From Saururus chinensis (lineage: Eukaryota; Streptophyta; Magnoliopsida; Piperales; Saururaceae): a stretch of DNA of 64,000 nt. Location: the NCBI GenBank assembly GCA_035235625.1, contig CP141140.1, forward strand, positions 56,167,351 through 56,231,350. The letters run 5' to 3'. The notes below the pieces were generated by a model. The model was not told the DNA's origin and did not search any database. It saw nothing but the letters and a program-made list of their open reading frames with translations. Every line of letters begins with the position of its first letter. Position 1 is the stretch's first letter. The position numbers and the translations under genes are program-made. Below, one piece after another: positions 12,284 through 24,239 of the stretch.

Positions 12284-13175
12284 GTGCCGGTGGTGGTTCA
12301 CTTCCTTAGCTCTCATCTCCCTCAACTTGTCACTATCCGCTGTGACTCCAACATCTTCCTCATTTGGCCGATTCAAGTCCTCGACCTCCTTGAGGGTTAT
12401 GGTGTCATGGGGTTCCTTGATGGCTCCACCCCGTGCCTGACCACTGGCAACCTTGCTACTTGCCCCACCGCCGCCCAATGGCGTTGCGTTGATTGGGTAC
12501 TTCTCACTGCCATTCATGCCACCATCTCCCCCTCCTTGCTCGGCTACTTCATATGCCTTGAGTCCGTTGCTACTCTTTGGACCGCAGCCAAAGATCGCTT
12601 CCTCTCTACCTCTTCGGCTCACATCTTCAATGTGAAAGAATGTCTTGTTGCCCACGCCCAAGGCGATGACACTATGACCGCATATCTTGACGGCCTTAAA
12701 GCCTACGCAGATCAACTTGCCACCATTGGGGCCCCCATCTCGAACCTTGACCTCTTTCACAAGACATTAAATGGTCTCTCTCGCACATACTTTGTCTTCT
12801 CTATCACCCTCTATGCTCGTGGTGTTACCATTCTTCTCCCGGAACTTTGGACGCTTCTCCTTGCCGAAGAAGCCACTCTCTCTCACGCCCCCGCTGTCCC
12901 CACAGTAGGCCTACCCCTGGCGACGGCACTCATTGTCCTCCACTCATGGCATCCATTTCTTCCGGCTAACTATGGACCCCTACCTCCAGCACCTCCCCCC
13001 ACAGCCCCTAGCCCCTATGGGCTGCCTCCCGCCTCTCCCTATGGCCTCCCGATGGCTCCCCTTGGCGGCTTCACTACTACCCCCCTTGCCGGGGGCTCGG
13101 CCCTTGCACTTGCTGCCCCATATGGGGGAGGGGCTGCTCAGGGCCTTCTCCCTACCCCTGCTGGCCGTGGGGCAC
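12284..13175 (+). pseudogene. copia gag, C-terminus lost
   Basis: An open frame of about 297 residues encodes the capsid-like part of a copia gag. Near the start, TIRCDSNIFLIWPIQVLDLL and GYGVMGFLDGS match the family's L..SNFL.W..Q and GFLDG blocks. ATLWTAAKDRF and TMTAYLDGLKAYADQLA match the mid-gag helices. A Pro/Ala/Gly-rich tail follows. The CCHC zinc knuckle expected next is missing, because the frame is interrupted at 13,176 by the Athila-like element. The frame runs into it for a few codons before stopping. The true start codon is uncertain. Confidence 0.8.
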
Positions 13176-14541
13176 TGATAAGTATGAAATATATATCTAT
13201 TTTATATGCCTTTTTACCTTATTTGCTAGTATAGGTTAGGTTAATTAAGAGTTAGTTATAGTTTATTTAGATTAAGATAGAAATTAGTATTTTAATTTAA
13301 ATATTAATAATTTTGTAGTTATTAGTAGTTTAGACATGTATTTAAATCAAGTTGGAATTTTAGTTACTTTCTACATGTCTAAAGTATGATATTTTATATT
13401 TTGTAGGTAAAGTACGCTTATCGAGGTACTTGGACGATGTTTAGAATAATTCAAAATTGTCTTGACATGCTTTAAAGTGATTTGGACAACTTTTCGGAGT
13501 TATAAACAAGTTGAAAATTAATATGGACATGAAGAAAAGCTTAATGAACAGAATATGAACTGTCCAGAAAAACTGTCCAGATTACAGAAACAGTGTAGCC
13601 GTCCGAATGGGCATGCAGGGCTTTCGAACGGCATAACACGCAGTTTCCTTGTTTGACCCAAATTTCAATCCCTTTCATATTGGACTTTTTCCTACGGAAC
13701 TTATGCCTATAAAAAGACATATTTGGCTTAAAATTGGTGGTTTCCAGTAGATTTTCTGAAGAGAAAAAGGAAGAAGAAGATGGAAGAGAACTCAAAACTT
13801 TCAATAGAGATTCAAGTGCTTTCTTCTACAATGGAAGGCTAGACTTTTCTTTTACTTAGGAGTTGATGAAGCTATAGATAAGTTTCAGTTTCTTTTCTTT
13901 TTAATTTAGATCTCAGTTGTGAATGATGACAATTGTATGGTATGGATTTCCTTTTTAATGGAAGAGCTTTTAATGTTTATTCAAGTCTATGTTGATTTAT
14001 TGTCTTGTAGATGATATATTGATGTGGTTTTGATATTTCCATCGATTCTGATTTCTGTGATTTAGATGAGATGGTCATACAATAGTTTTAATGTTCAGAT
14101 AATTAATGACTTGGATGAGTTATACTAAGATTAGACGGGTCATGCCTATAGCTAGTTTAGTGTAGATGATTCGTGCTATTGTCGAAGATAGTTCATGCCA
14201 TAAAATTTAATTAATGATTCTTTCTGAAGTAATTCTAGCTTGTAGCTAAGAATACTTGTTCATATTCACACAAGATTTAGATTAAAAGTTAAGGAATTGT
14301 TATGGTTCTATAGTGGATTCGATTTCCTAAGTAAATTCCATCATATTAATCTCTTGTTTTTAAACTAGTTGATTTCTTTCCTTTACTCAATTAAAGTTTA
14401 AGTTTGTTTTAGTTTTCAATTAGCAAATTCCTCTTTAGATTTAGTGATAATCTATATGTCCCTGAGGTTCGACAACCCTTAAATATTTATCCTAGTACAA
14501 TTACCTTATACACTTGCAAAGGGTTTAATTATAAACGATCA
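13176..14541 (+). repeat. Athila-like 5' LTR
   Basis: About 1,366 bp beginning TGATAAGTATG and ending GATCA just before the primer site. It contains a TTCGAA-bearing cassette at about 13,593-13,650 that is also present twice in solo LTR-A (17,660-17,790). Otherwise AT-rich and non-coding. Confidence 0.75.
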
Positions 14542-14547
14542 AGTTTT

Positions 14548-14566
14548 TGGCGCCGTTGCTAGGGAC
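14548..14566 (+). other. Primer binding site, tRNA-Asp type
   Basis: TGGCGCCGTTGCTAGGGA matches the complement of the 3' end of plant tRNA-Asp (TGGCGCCGTTGCCGGGGA) with two changes. This primer is usual for Athila-type elements. Confidence 0.85.
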
Positions 14567-14889
14567 GGTGTTGATTTGTTACTAAATTAGTATTAGGATA
14601 ATTCTATCTAATTTATATTCAGTTTACTTTAGTTTTGAGGTTAATTCTTAGTTTCTTACTTTTTTTTATTTGATCTTGTAGGCTGAGTTGAAGATCGTGT
14701 TCTCTACACTTGTGGCCACAAGTGGACATCGACAAGCATTGTGCTTCTCTTCGGTTTGCAAGATCCTTTTCTCTCTTTATTTTTAGTTCTTTTCTTAGTT
14801 AGTTTTTGCTTGTTATTCCCCTTTTTACATTTAAAATTGTGTGATGTGTTTGAAGGTGTATGTGTGGTCATCGCTCCTTACTCCCCCGA
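14567..14889 (+). other. Athila-like leader
   Basis: T-rich untranslated sequence between the primer site and gag. Nothing else is seen. Confidence 0.5.
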
Positions 14890-15708
14890 TTAGTACCATT
14901 TGACCCTGAGCCTGAGCGGACATCTAGGAGAGCTGAGTTGCCCTCGACCTACATCCCCAAACTCTCCCACCAATTCCTCCACCCACACTACCTCTAGCCC
15001 CATAATGGCTGAACATCAGTTAGTAGATGCACTACTTAAAGCTCTAAGGGAGTATTACACTCCCAATGAGTACACCTCTCCTTCATGCATTAGGTTGCCA
15101 GTGGTTGCTGCTCAAAATTATGAAATTAAACCCAATGTCATTCAAATGCTTCCGTCTTTTTATGGGCTTAATAATGAAAACCCGTATAGGCACCTAGATG
15201 ACTTCTTAGAACTATGCACAACTTTTAAGCTCTCAAATTTAACCGATGAGGCTGTTAAACTGCGCCTTTTCCCTTTCACATTGAAAGATAAGGCTAAGGA
15301 ATGGCTTCACTCATTAGAGCCAAACATTATCACAACATGGGCCCAAATGCAACAAGAGTTCCTTAAAAAGTACTTCCCCATAGGTAAGACCAACCAAATG
15401 AGAAAGGCCATAACCACTTTACCCAACTTCCCACTGAACAGTTCCATGAGAGTTGGGATAGACTTAAGGACCTTCTTAGGAGGTGTCCTCATCATGCTGT
15501 CCCTAAGTGGCAATTAGTGCAACGTTTTTATGAGGGTCTTACTGAACAAAACCGTCATCTTGTTGATGCAAGTTGTGGGGGTACCTTTTTGTTAAAAAAT
15601 GAAAATGAGGCATGGAAACTTTTTGAGGACTTGAGTGAAAATTCTCTTCAACATGCTGCGTTGAATAGAAATGAGAGTGGATTATCTACCTTGAACAAAT
15701 TTGCGGTG
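14890..15708 (+). pseudogene. Athila-like gag, frameshifted and truncated
   Basis: The start shows DPEPERTSRRAEL, the DPE.ERT.RR motif of Athila-like gag proteins, in a frame different from the longest ORF. The main retrotrans-gag domain follows: FYGLNNENPYRHLDDFLE, LRLFPFTLKDKAKEWLHSL and WAQMQQEFLKKYFP. A frameshift near 15,430 separates this from the next block (RFYEGLTEQNR, AWKLFEDLSENS). The product would be the structural gag polyprotein of the virus-like particle. Similarity ends at about 15,708, where copia sequence resumes. Confidence 0.8.
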
Positions 15709-15739
15709 GGACCAACCACTTTGCCAAAACCTGTTGGGA

Positions 15740-16573
15740 GTGCTATTCCGGCGCTGGGGGCTCGTTCTCCGGTGCTCTTGCCCTCTCCAATGGAGCCTCC
15801 TCGGCAACTCCCACAGAGTGGCTCCTTGATAGTGGTGCCTCCAACCACGTGATAGTAGACCGCGGTAACCTCTCCTTCCATGTGCCTCACTTGATGTCCG
15901 ACCATGTCAATGTTGGGAACGGGGCAGCTTTACGCGTCTCATCCATGGGTCATACCACCCTCCATCTTTGCCCCTCTACCCTTTTTCTTCGCAATGTCTT
16001 ACATACTCCATCTATCTCCCATGATGTTCTTTATGTTCATAAACTTACTTTTGATAATAATTGTTCACTAACCTTTGATGCCTCTTATGTTACAATCCAG
16101 GACACTAGCTCTCCGCGCATACTTTTTCGAGGACAATGCCGACATGGTGTCTATCCGGTGTCCTCCGCCCTTACCGCGTCTCCAACCACCCTACTTGTCT
16201 ATGCCTCCTCCCGCCTTTGGCATCATCGGCTTGGACATCCATTGTCTACCATGTTTAACTTCGTTACTTCTACTTTGTCGCCTCCAATCCAAAAAATGTC
16301 ATCCTTAAATTGTAATAGTTGTCTCACTAGCAAAGTGCACAAACTTTGCTTCTCACCTTCTCCAAAGCGCTCCTCACGCCCTCTTGAGCTCGTCCACTCT
16401 AATGTTTGGGGTCCCTCTCCGGTCACCTCCTTTCTCGGCTTTAGCTATTATGTGATCTTCGTCAATGACTTCTGTTACACTTGGCTTTAACCCCTCAAAC
16501 TTAAATCTGATGTAACCAAATGCTTCAGCCTATTCCATGTCATGGCCGAATGAACCCTCCACCACACCCTCAT
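15740..16573 (+). pseudogene. copia protease and integrase N-terminal part
   Basis: The frame contains the aspartic protease active site WLLDSGASNHV, the GAG-pre-integrase region with the zinc-binding pairs WHHRLGH and CNSC, and the start of the integrase core. The usual HSD.WGP motif reads HSNVWGP, so the first catalytic Asp is replaced by Asn (codon AAT at 16,401-16,403). Stops follow at about 16,488 and 16,550. The frame is cut at 16,573 by solo LTR-A and continues at 25,004 in the same frame once LTR-A and one copy of its 5-bp target duplication are ignored. Confidence 0.85.
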
Positions 16574-17659
16574 TGTAAGATCTCTTATCTTAAACCGGTT
16601 TTCGTTTCACTTTAATTATCGGTTATCGTGAGGTTAACACGTTTTCTGATTAATTCGGTGATTTCATAAATAAATGGTGTTTATGATGGTTTTAATCAAA
16701 ATCAACTTTTCAATTAGTGGTTTTAAGTATTTTTGAATCAAATGTGAATTTTGGGTATTTTTTTGAATTTTCACTATTTTTCTGAAAATTAGGGTTTGGC
16801 GGGACCCTTGTGGGCCCCACCGTCGAAATTTGGGTTTTTGGACCAAATGAACCTAGATATCAACTTAAGCTCATACCAAAATTTTCAAAATTTTCTCAGA
16901 TTTAATTAATGCCCAAATTTGTAAAATACTCATTTTTAGCCTAAAATTCTACTTACACCCCATTAGTTCAGTTAGTGCAACCCAAACCCTACTATAAAAG
17001 GCTATACCTGAGCCATTTCTATTTTGGGAATAGGCTGAGAAAAGAAAGGTTAGGCCTAATCCCCAATTAGGCCCGGATTAGAAGGTGTTTAAGGTAAGTC
17101 CATTCTAATTAAGCACCAAATCCTAGCTTTTCTCTTAAGCTCTTCTAGATCTACCATTTACCCTTTGCTTTGACTCATTTTTAAACATTAAAACTACTGA
17201 TTTGCATCTTTACTTTAAACCCTAGCTCTAAAAATCTGATTTTTATGTTCAATAAGCCCTAGATCTAAGTTTTTAATTAGGGTTTTGTATGTTAAATCGA
17301 TTTTAATGAAGTTTAATTCAAACTCTATGTCTTTGTAAGGTTTTCAAGAAGGGTGACCATCAAACCCAAGCCTAATCAAGGGATAAGGTAATGAACTTTC
17401 GAAATTTTAGTCTTCCTATGGTAAAACACTTGATTTTGTGGTTTGTTTTGAATGAAATTACTTGATTTAGTATTTTAATGGCGTGATTAATAATTGGTAA
17501 TCCTTAATCCTGATTTCATAGGGTTTTATCTTGTTATAATGTGGATTAGCATTCTGGAAGGTATTATGAAGTTTTAATGTCATTTGAGTTGTTAGATGGA
17601 GATTTTAAGATTTATCAATGGAGTTTTGGTTTGAAAATGTGAAAGGAAGAAGAAGGTCG

Positions 17660-17790
17660 AATCTGCCTTGTTGGCGTTCGAACGGCCATGCAGGGCGTTC
17701 GAATGGCAACACTACAGTTTGACATTTTTCTTGTTTAGCCGATCGAACGGCCTTGCAGGGCGTTCGAACAGCTACACTGCAGGATTTGAC
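17660..17790 (+). repeat. Duplicated TTCGAA cassette in LTR-A
   Basis: Two adjacent copies, 17,672-17,723 and 17,737-17,785. Each holds a TCGAACGGCC half, then TGCAGGGCGTTCGAA, then an ACACT.CAG end. A third, related copy occurs in the Athila-like LTR at about 13,593-13,650, although the two LTRs are otherwise not alike. Confidence 0.75.
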
Positions 17791-18892
17791 AATTTATGTA
17801 TGTTGCTTATTTTGACATATCTACTCTAAAATATTATTTTTATGTTTATGTGGAGTGTTTTGAGCTATAGTAAGATACTGGAAGGGTATACCATTGATGT
17901 TTTGAAGTTATTGTATATATATTTAGAGTTATGTGGAATGACTTGTGGTTGGATATATGATGTTGGAGTTGCCATCTTGAAGATATGAGTGGTTGATTCT
18001 CTATGGTTGAGTATATTTTCAGTAGAGCTACAACATATTAATGGACTGATATGTCATGATAAGATATGGTTAATTGATGTGTGAATGTTAGTGAATGTCA
18101 TGGCTCAAGGATGAAGTGAATGATCTTATATGTGTTTAGCTTGTGGTTGAGTTTTGATTTGAGTTATGATTTCAATAATTCTTCTCCTATGATTTCCACT
18201 GAAATTTATGATTAGATGTTAATTCACATGTGTAGTGTGGTAGTGAGTTAATTTCAAGCATGTTGATATGCATTGAGTGAAGTGCTTCTACTAGGTACAC
18301 ACACATGTGGGGTTTAATAATGATGTTAAAGTTTGATATTATAATTATGAATGATGCATTAGGGGCTGATGAGAGCACTTATCATGGATTAGGATTCATG
18401 TATGCCTTGCCTATGTATGTACCATGTTGCATGCATCATAAAAATGGATGTCTTATTGAGGCTTTTTCGAGGTTAATCGAATTTGATAGATTGGATGCAA
18501 TGTGGTGAAATTGCGTGCTGGTTTAATCGATCGTGGCTTAATCAAAACTTGATTAGTTTGAAAGGACATGTTTTGATTTAAGCTCCTTTGTGGAACGAGT
18601 GCACTCCCCGGGTTGAGTCGAGTCAAGTTTAGTTGTTCTGAATTGTTAATACGGTTGAGATTTATTTATTGAGACAGTCGAACCTGGACCCTGAGAATCC
18701 AGTATGGTATGCTCTTTACAACAGCTACCATGTGTTCGTGGGTTTCCTACGTGGGAACTCGGGACTTCTGGCATTACAGGAGATGTCCCAAAACGAACAT
18801 CCCTGCTCTATGTTCTCTTCGTGAGAATGTGACATCCTTGGCCAGGATCATCTGGGGTGAGCAACAATTAGGGATTGACAACCCCGAACTTG

Positions 18893-19132
18893 TTAAATTC
18901 TTGCGTAGAATTTGGACCACAACACGCCTACGTGGCCTTGTTTGTGTTCCCATCTTCTTGATGCTATTTGTGATTACTCCTTAATGGAGGCATTCTTTAT
19001 ATGATGTGATCTTCTTAAATTCTTGTGTAGAATTTGGACCACGACACGCCTACATGGCCTTGTCTATGTTCCTGACTTCTTGACGCTAATTGTGATTACT
19101 CCTTGATGGAGGTATGCTTTATATGATGTGAT
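18893..19132 (+). repeat. Tandem duplication of ~120 bp in LTR-A
   Basis: Both copies carry GTAGAATTTGGACCAC, ACACGCCTAC.TGGCCTTGT and GTGATTACTCCTT. The first ends with GTGATCTTCTTAAA, after which the second copy begins. Confidence 0.75.
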
Positions 19133-19644
19133 GCATGATTGGATATGTATGTTAGAGATACATTTCATGCAGGTTGATATGATGTGATGCATGATTGGAT
19201 ATGTATGTTAGAGATACATTTTATGCCGGTTGATATGATGTAATGTATGATTGGATATGTATGTTAGAGATACATTTCATGCAGGTGGATATGATGTTGA
19301 GGCATGATTTGATATGTATGTTAGAGATACATTTCATGCAGGTTGATATGATGGGATGCATGGTTGGATATGTATGACAAAGATACATTACATGCAGGTG
19401 GATATGATGTTGAGGCATGATTTGATATGTATGTCAGAGATACATTACATGCAGGTAGATATGATGTTGAGGCATGATTTGATATGTATGTTAGAGATAC
19501 ATTTTATGCAGGTTGATATGATGGGATGCATGGTTGGATATGTATGTTAGAGATGCATTACATGCAGGTGGATATGATGTTGAGGCATGATTTGATATGT
19601 ATGTTAGAGATACATTTCATGCAGGTTAATATGATGTAATGCAT
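19119..19644 (+). repeat. 56-bp minisatellite in LTR-A, left part
   Basis: About nine copies of a 56-bp unit built from GATTGGATATGTATG, TTAGAGATACATTTCATG and CAGGTTGATATGATG. The array is interrupted at 19,645 by LTR-B and resumes at 24,240. Short Met/His/Ile-rich frames over it are artefacts. Confidence 0.9.
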
Positions 19645-22499
19645 TGTAAGGTCCCTGATTTTTCTATGATTTTTTGTGATTTTCCTGCTATTTTTCTGGT
19701 CATTCTCGGCAGGAAAATGTAACGCTTTGGTGTATTCGTATTTGTACACATCTCTCATATTTATACCCGTAGAGTCGGGTGTGGGGCTTAGTCGCAGGCC
19801 GCAGGCCTCGCTGCGCGCTTACGACGTGAATTTTGGAGGTACAATGCGTGAACGGTAAGTGAACGCGTGTTAGGGATGTGGATGTAAAAATTAAAAAGAT
19901 TTAACTATATAAAGAAATCCATCGACAGAACCGACTTCCAAAAGGAAAAAATTCACGTCCAGAGAGAAGAGGAAACCCGAGCTCGATTCTGGTCACTCCG
20001 TTCTCCCTCCTCCGTCGTCGAATTCCATCGATTCTTGTCAGGATCCACTTTGCCTCACTGCCACGAGTCCGTAGGTACTGGCTATGATCACTGCCACAGC
20101 CTCTTCTCTCCTCCACGAGGTACCGAACCTTTCTTCGGGTTTTTCTCTCCTTCAATCCCATTTTTGAACTGTGGGTGTACGATTTTGACATCATTTGCGG
20201 CCGCCCTCAACTAGACTTATGTTTAGTTGGCAGCTAGGAACCCATAGGCGCTGGCTAGAGCCGCCGCCATACTTTGTTCGCTCCGTGGTGAGCTACTGGC
20301 ACTTTGGTCGGGTTTTGTTTCTACTATTCCATCTCACTGTCCATAGGATTTTTTGGATGCCGGTGGGTTTTCGGTTGTCATCCGGCTACCGGTAGGACTC
20401 TATCCAGCCTACCTCGACTCAGTGTTAGTAGGGGTTTACCGTTTTCGACCCCGCCTCGCCCCTATTGCCTTGCTCCGCCCGATTGGACGCTTTGGGTGCG
20501 TCTCGGGTCGTTGCCATCGGCGAGTTGTGTGCCATCTGGCCATCGTGGGCTCTGCTTCGGCTTGGCGCCAGTGAGGGTCAGCCCCACTTGGCTTGATTAT
20601 TTTTCTGCTTGGAATATGCCGCTTGTCATTGCCCTATACCGTGCGAGATGCACAGCTGCCCGCACCATGGGTATTGGTTGTGGGTGGTGATCGGCGATGT
20701 CGCCGCTTTGATTGGCCACAGCTAGGGCCTTAGCCTTATTGGCTTCTTTTGTGGGCCTTAGGTCATCTCCGTTCAGCCCTCTTCCCCGCCCCATTGTGTC
20801 GCGTGTGCATGTGGCCACGCGTGTGCTTTTGGGTTTAGGCACCGCATTCGCGCCGCCTGACCATTGGTTGGCTTTGCCACCGAGTGGAGTTGACACATAG
20901 CCCTCCTCCACCTCTCCTCTGTCCTCGAGCGTTGCCCCACGCTCTCCGCCCTTATGTGGGCCTTTGTTGACCGAAATCATTGCCGTTGGGTGCTGTCCAC
21001 GGCCAATTTCGATGTCTTGTGGCCGGCTGAGTACGTCTTAGCCACCGGCCGATCTTCAGTGAGTACACTATGTACTTCTGGTCGCACCGCCACTTATGTT
21101 GGCATGACATTTCTCCCGGCCGCCCTAGTGTGCAGCCGTGGATGGCGGATATTGCCGCATTGACTTTGACACCTTGTTTGGCCTTGACTAGTTTCAACAC
21201 TTCCTAAAACCCTTAGGACAACAGCTCTCTCATCTAGACAACAGTTTTGTTTGCCAACTCCGCCGCCGACGCCGCCACCGTCGTGTGCTCGCCATCAAAC
21301 GTCATGATTACGAGGTAGGGGAGCTTTGAACTCGTAATTTTATGATAGCATGCTTTGAATGAGTAGCAGCATGCTAGGATTGTATGATTCCATGCTTGGA
21401 TGTTAAGTAACGATCCGATTGCATGATGTGCATGTAAGCATGATTGTATGGTATGTTGAAATGCATATGACATGCATGTTGGCTGTAAGTATGTTGGATG
21501 TAAGTACGTGCTAGTGATGACTAGCGTGTTTGTTGGTAAGTTTCGTATGTTGATTGAGTATGTGTTAGTGATGACTAGCGTGCATGTTTGGAGTATGTAT
21601 GGATTATGCATGTGCTAGTGATGGATAGCGTGTATGTCTGACGTATATATGCATGTGCTAGTGATGACTAGCGTGTATGTCTGACGTATGTATAAATGTG
21701 TATGTATGCACTAGAGATGGCTAGTGAGCATGGTTGTAAGGTGCGTATGTATGACTATATGTGTATGTTATACGCATGTGTGATAAACAATGTATGTATG
21801 ATGACTATTTGCCTATGATATGGATATGTGTAAGTGTATGTGGGCAGAGGTATGGGCGATGGATAGTAAGAGGCGACAAAGGCTTTGTCTGGATTTGGAT
21901 ATGTATATGTGGATGTGGGCAGAGGTATGAGCTATGGATGGTAAGAAGTATCAGTGGTTGGTATGGATCTAGATACGGATGTGTAAGCGTATAACGGATG
22001 TCAGAGGATATGGGTATGACAAGTGAGGTTTGTCAGACAGTAAGAGTGTGCATAATTGTACAAGCATAACGTACAGATTATGAAGTGAAAAGTAAGCATA
22101 ATAACTGAGATATTAGTAAGAGGGCGACAATTGGGTTGGCTCTGAGGAGCTTCATTTGATGATGTCAGTGTAAGTTGATTTGGCCATAAGATGGATGGCG
22201 AAATATGTAAGACTGTAAGGGTTTGATATACGATGAGTTTTGTCCATGATGTGGATGGGTAAGTGAAGTCTGCTGCCTTGATGAACTAGGGTTTCGATCG
22301 GGCTCAGCTTCGGTTTGATTAGTCGACGACTGTGAGTTTGTGTGGCATAATTGTATCGCATAATATACTTAATTCAAACTTGAATTATAAGCACAACTAA
22401 TGATAGAATTGTGAGTTTGAGACCTGAGGGTTCGACGGATTAAGTTCCGTGTTTGAGCTAGCCAATAATAAGTCGGCTAAGCATTTCTCATGTCTTGCC

Positions 22500-22860
22500 A
22501 TGGTGTTTATCCTGCGGGATGTTGTCTGTGTATTGTATAGAGCACCGGACGTCTGATGCTCTGCTGAGAGCGACATATGTTTCTAATTTGGTCTGTGTGT
22601 TGTATAAGCCCAGACGTTTGATGCTCTGTTGAGAGCGATGTACGTTTCTGACTTTGTCTGTGTGCTGTATGAAGCCCAGACGTTTGATGCTCTGTTGAGA
22701 GTGTTGTATGATTCTGCCCAAGAGTGGCACTCTATGTTTCTGCCCACGTGGCATTGTATGTTTTCTGCCTAAGAGTGGCAATGGCACTATAAGACCCATT
22801 ATGGTGGGCAATTCTATGGCACTATAAGACCCATTATGGTGGGCAATTGTATGACCCCTT
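22500..22860 (+). repeat. Two tandem repeat blocks in LTR-B copy 1
   Basis: Block one (to about 22,710) has three ~65-bp units with GTCTGTGTGTTGTAT, GCCCAGACGTTTGATGCTC and TGTTGAGAGCG. Block two (22,765-22,860) has units of about 34 bp with GGCACTATAAGACCCATTAT and GGTGGGCAATT. Both blocks recur in LTR-B copy 2 at about 57,420-57,790. Confidence 0.8.
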
Positions 22861-23079
22861 ATGTGTGGGTGTTTATGTTTGCATGCTTAGGTAAGTAGTA
22901 TCATGGATCTACTCTTACCTGTTTGATCTAGTGCCCCATGAGCATTGTTGTGTCTTACCTTCGGAAAAGTCCATGGCGTCTAGTCACTCCCCAGAGGTTA
23001 AGGTGATGCCCCAGTGGCATTCTTTTCCATTCGACGTTGGAGCTTATTAGTTGTAATGAGCTTCAGTGATCGATAGTTT

Positions 23080-23590
23080 GAGCACGACTGTAAGTGTATG
23101 TGTATGAGCAGGACTGTAAGCGTATGTGCATGAGCACGAATGTAAGCGTATGAGTATGAGCACGACTGTAAGTGTATGAGTATGAGCATGACTGTAAGCG
23201 TGTGAGTATGAACACGACTGTAAGAGTATGTGTATGAGTACGATTGTGAGAGTATGTTTCTGAGTAAGACAACAAGTGTGATTTTGTGTAAGTTGTACGA
23301 GTAAGCTCGTACGAGTATGATTGTACGAGTAAGGTTGTACAAGTATGTGTAAGCTGTATAAGTAAACATATGATTGTACGAGTAAGGTCATACAAGTATG
23401 CGTATGTTGTACGAGTATGCGTATGATGGTATGAGTAAGTTTGTAAGACCCTGGATAGGGGTGTTTGTGTAAGTTTAATTTGATGGTGCCTTAGGTATGA
23501 TTTTGGCACGATGGTGCCTTTGGTATGATTTTGGCACGATGGTGCCTTTGGTATAATTTTGGCACGATGGTGCATTTGGTATGTTTGTAT
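23080..23590 (+). repeat. Short minisatellites in LTR-B copy 1
   Basis: From 23,080 to about 23,240 the unit is about 24 bp (GAGCACGACTGTAAGCGTAT). From about 23,290 to 23,440 words of GTACGAGTAAG alternate. From 23,480 to 23,590 the unit is about 31 bp (GGCACGATGGTGCCTTTGG), and each contains the short palindrome GGCACGATGGTGCC. The long Thr/Tyr/His frames on the minus strand come from this. Confidence 0.8.
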
Positions 23591-24239
23591 GCGTATGAGC
23601 ATGATATTGATATGCCTATCTGCTTTATGTTTGTGTTGCATGAACACTTGTATTTATGAACTTAGTGAGTTCACTGTATTGGTTTCCCCTATTGGGTATT
23701 TTCCTACTGAGTAAGAAAATACGCATTACCCTACTTTTTAGCCCCGTGGTACGGGAGGTTTTGCAAGTTGTGCGGAGAGCTCTTGGAGATGGACGCTCAT
23801 TTCAGTGGTGGATTGATTCCCGTTGACTCGGGTATATGCTTGACTCACTGCGAGTTTATTTGTGCCACGATTTGTTGTATTGGGTGAGATGAGAAAATAA
23901 GATGTTTATATTCTGGACTTTCATTTGGATTAGTCGGTGGACTGTTATGGGACTTGCACTCAGGGATGCCTGGGAGGGATTTGTATTTAAAGTCTATAAT
24001 CATAGCAATTTAGTCGTACGTGTGTTTTCGAGTAACGCCTGATGATATTTGCTTTGGTCGTACGATGTTTGACCGTATGATGAAAATATTTAGATGGAAA
24101 ATGGATGTTTAGTGTTTTAAATTATAAACTGTTTCATCAGGTTTTGATTTCATCATTTTTCCTCCAATTTACAGACGTTATATTGCAAAAATTTTCCGTG
24201 AATTTTAAGGAAAATGTGTGAAAAATTTCGGGCGTTACA

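Larger units (their letters stand above)
13176..15708 (+). mobile_element. 5' half of an Athila-like gypsy element inside copia gag
   Basis: It consists of a TG...CA LTR (13,176-14,541), a tRNA-Asp primer site (14,548) and a gag (14,890-15,708). There it stops abruptly, and copia sequence resumes near 15,709-15,740. No protease, RT, integrase or second LTR is present, and no target duplication is seen. The 3' half was therefore lost by deletion, together with the zinc-knuckle part of the host copia gag. The Athila assignment rests on the primer site and the gag sequence. Confidence 0.8.
19645..24239 (+). mobile_element. Solo LTR-B, copy 1 (4.6 kb)
   Basis: It begins TGTAAGGTCCCTGATTTT and ends GGGCGTTACA, and is flanked by a perfect 5-bp target duplication TGCAT (19,640-19,644 and 24,240-24,244). 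The second copy at 54,463-58,897 shares its ends and order of internal blocks. At 4,595 bp it is an unusually long LTR. It contains no gene. The interior is rich in short tandem repeats, including 22,500-22,710, 22,765-22,860, 23,080-23,240 and 23,480-23,590. The TGTAA...TTACA ends suggest a chromovirus-type gypsy element. It sits inside the 56-bp minisatellite of LTR-A, so it is younger than LTR-A. Confidence 0.92.

Noticed and set aside
11579-12760. Several overlapping frames on both strands in the copia leader and gag
   Set aside because: CT-rich composition produces long frames; only the plus-strand gag frame has family motifs.
19119-19644. Regularly spaced repeats that could recall a CRISPR array
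   Set aside because: Head-to-tail 56-bp minisatellite without unique spacers, inside a plant LTR.
20195-21200. Frames of 60-128 codons in LTR-B copy 1
   Set aside because: Not conserved with copy 2, no domain; LTR sequence.
22998-23647. Overlapping Thr/Tyr/His-rich frames on the minus strand
   Set aside because: Direct translation of short tandem repeats in LTR-B.
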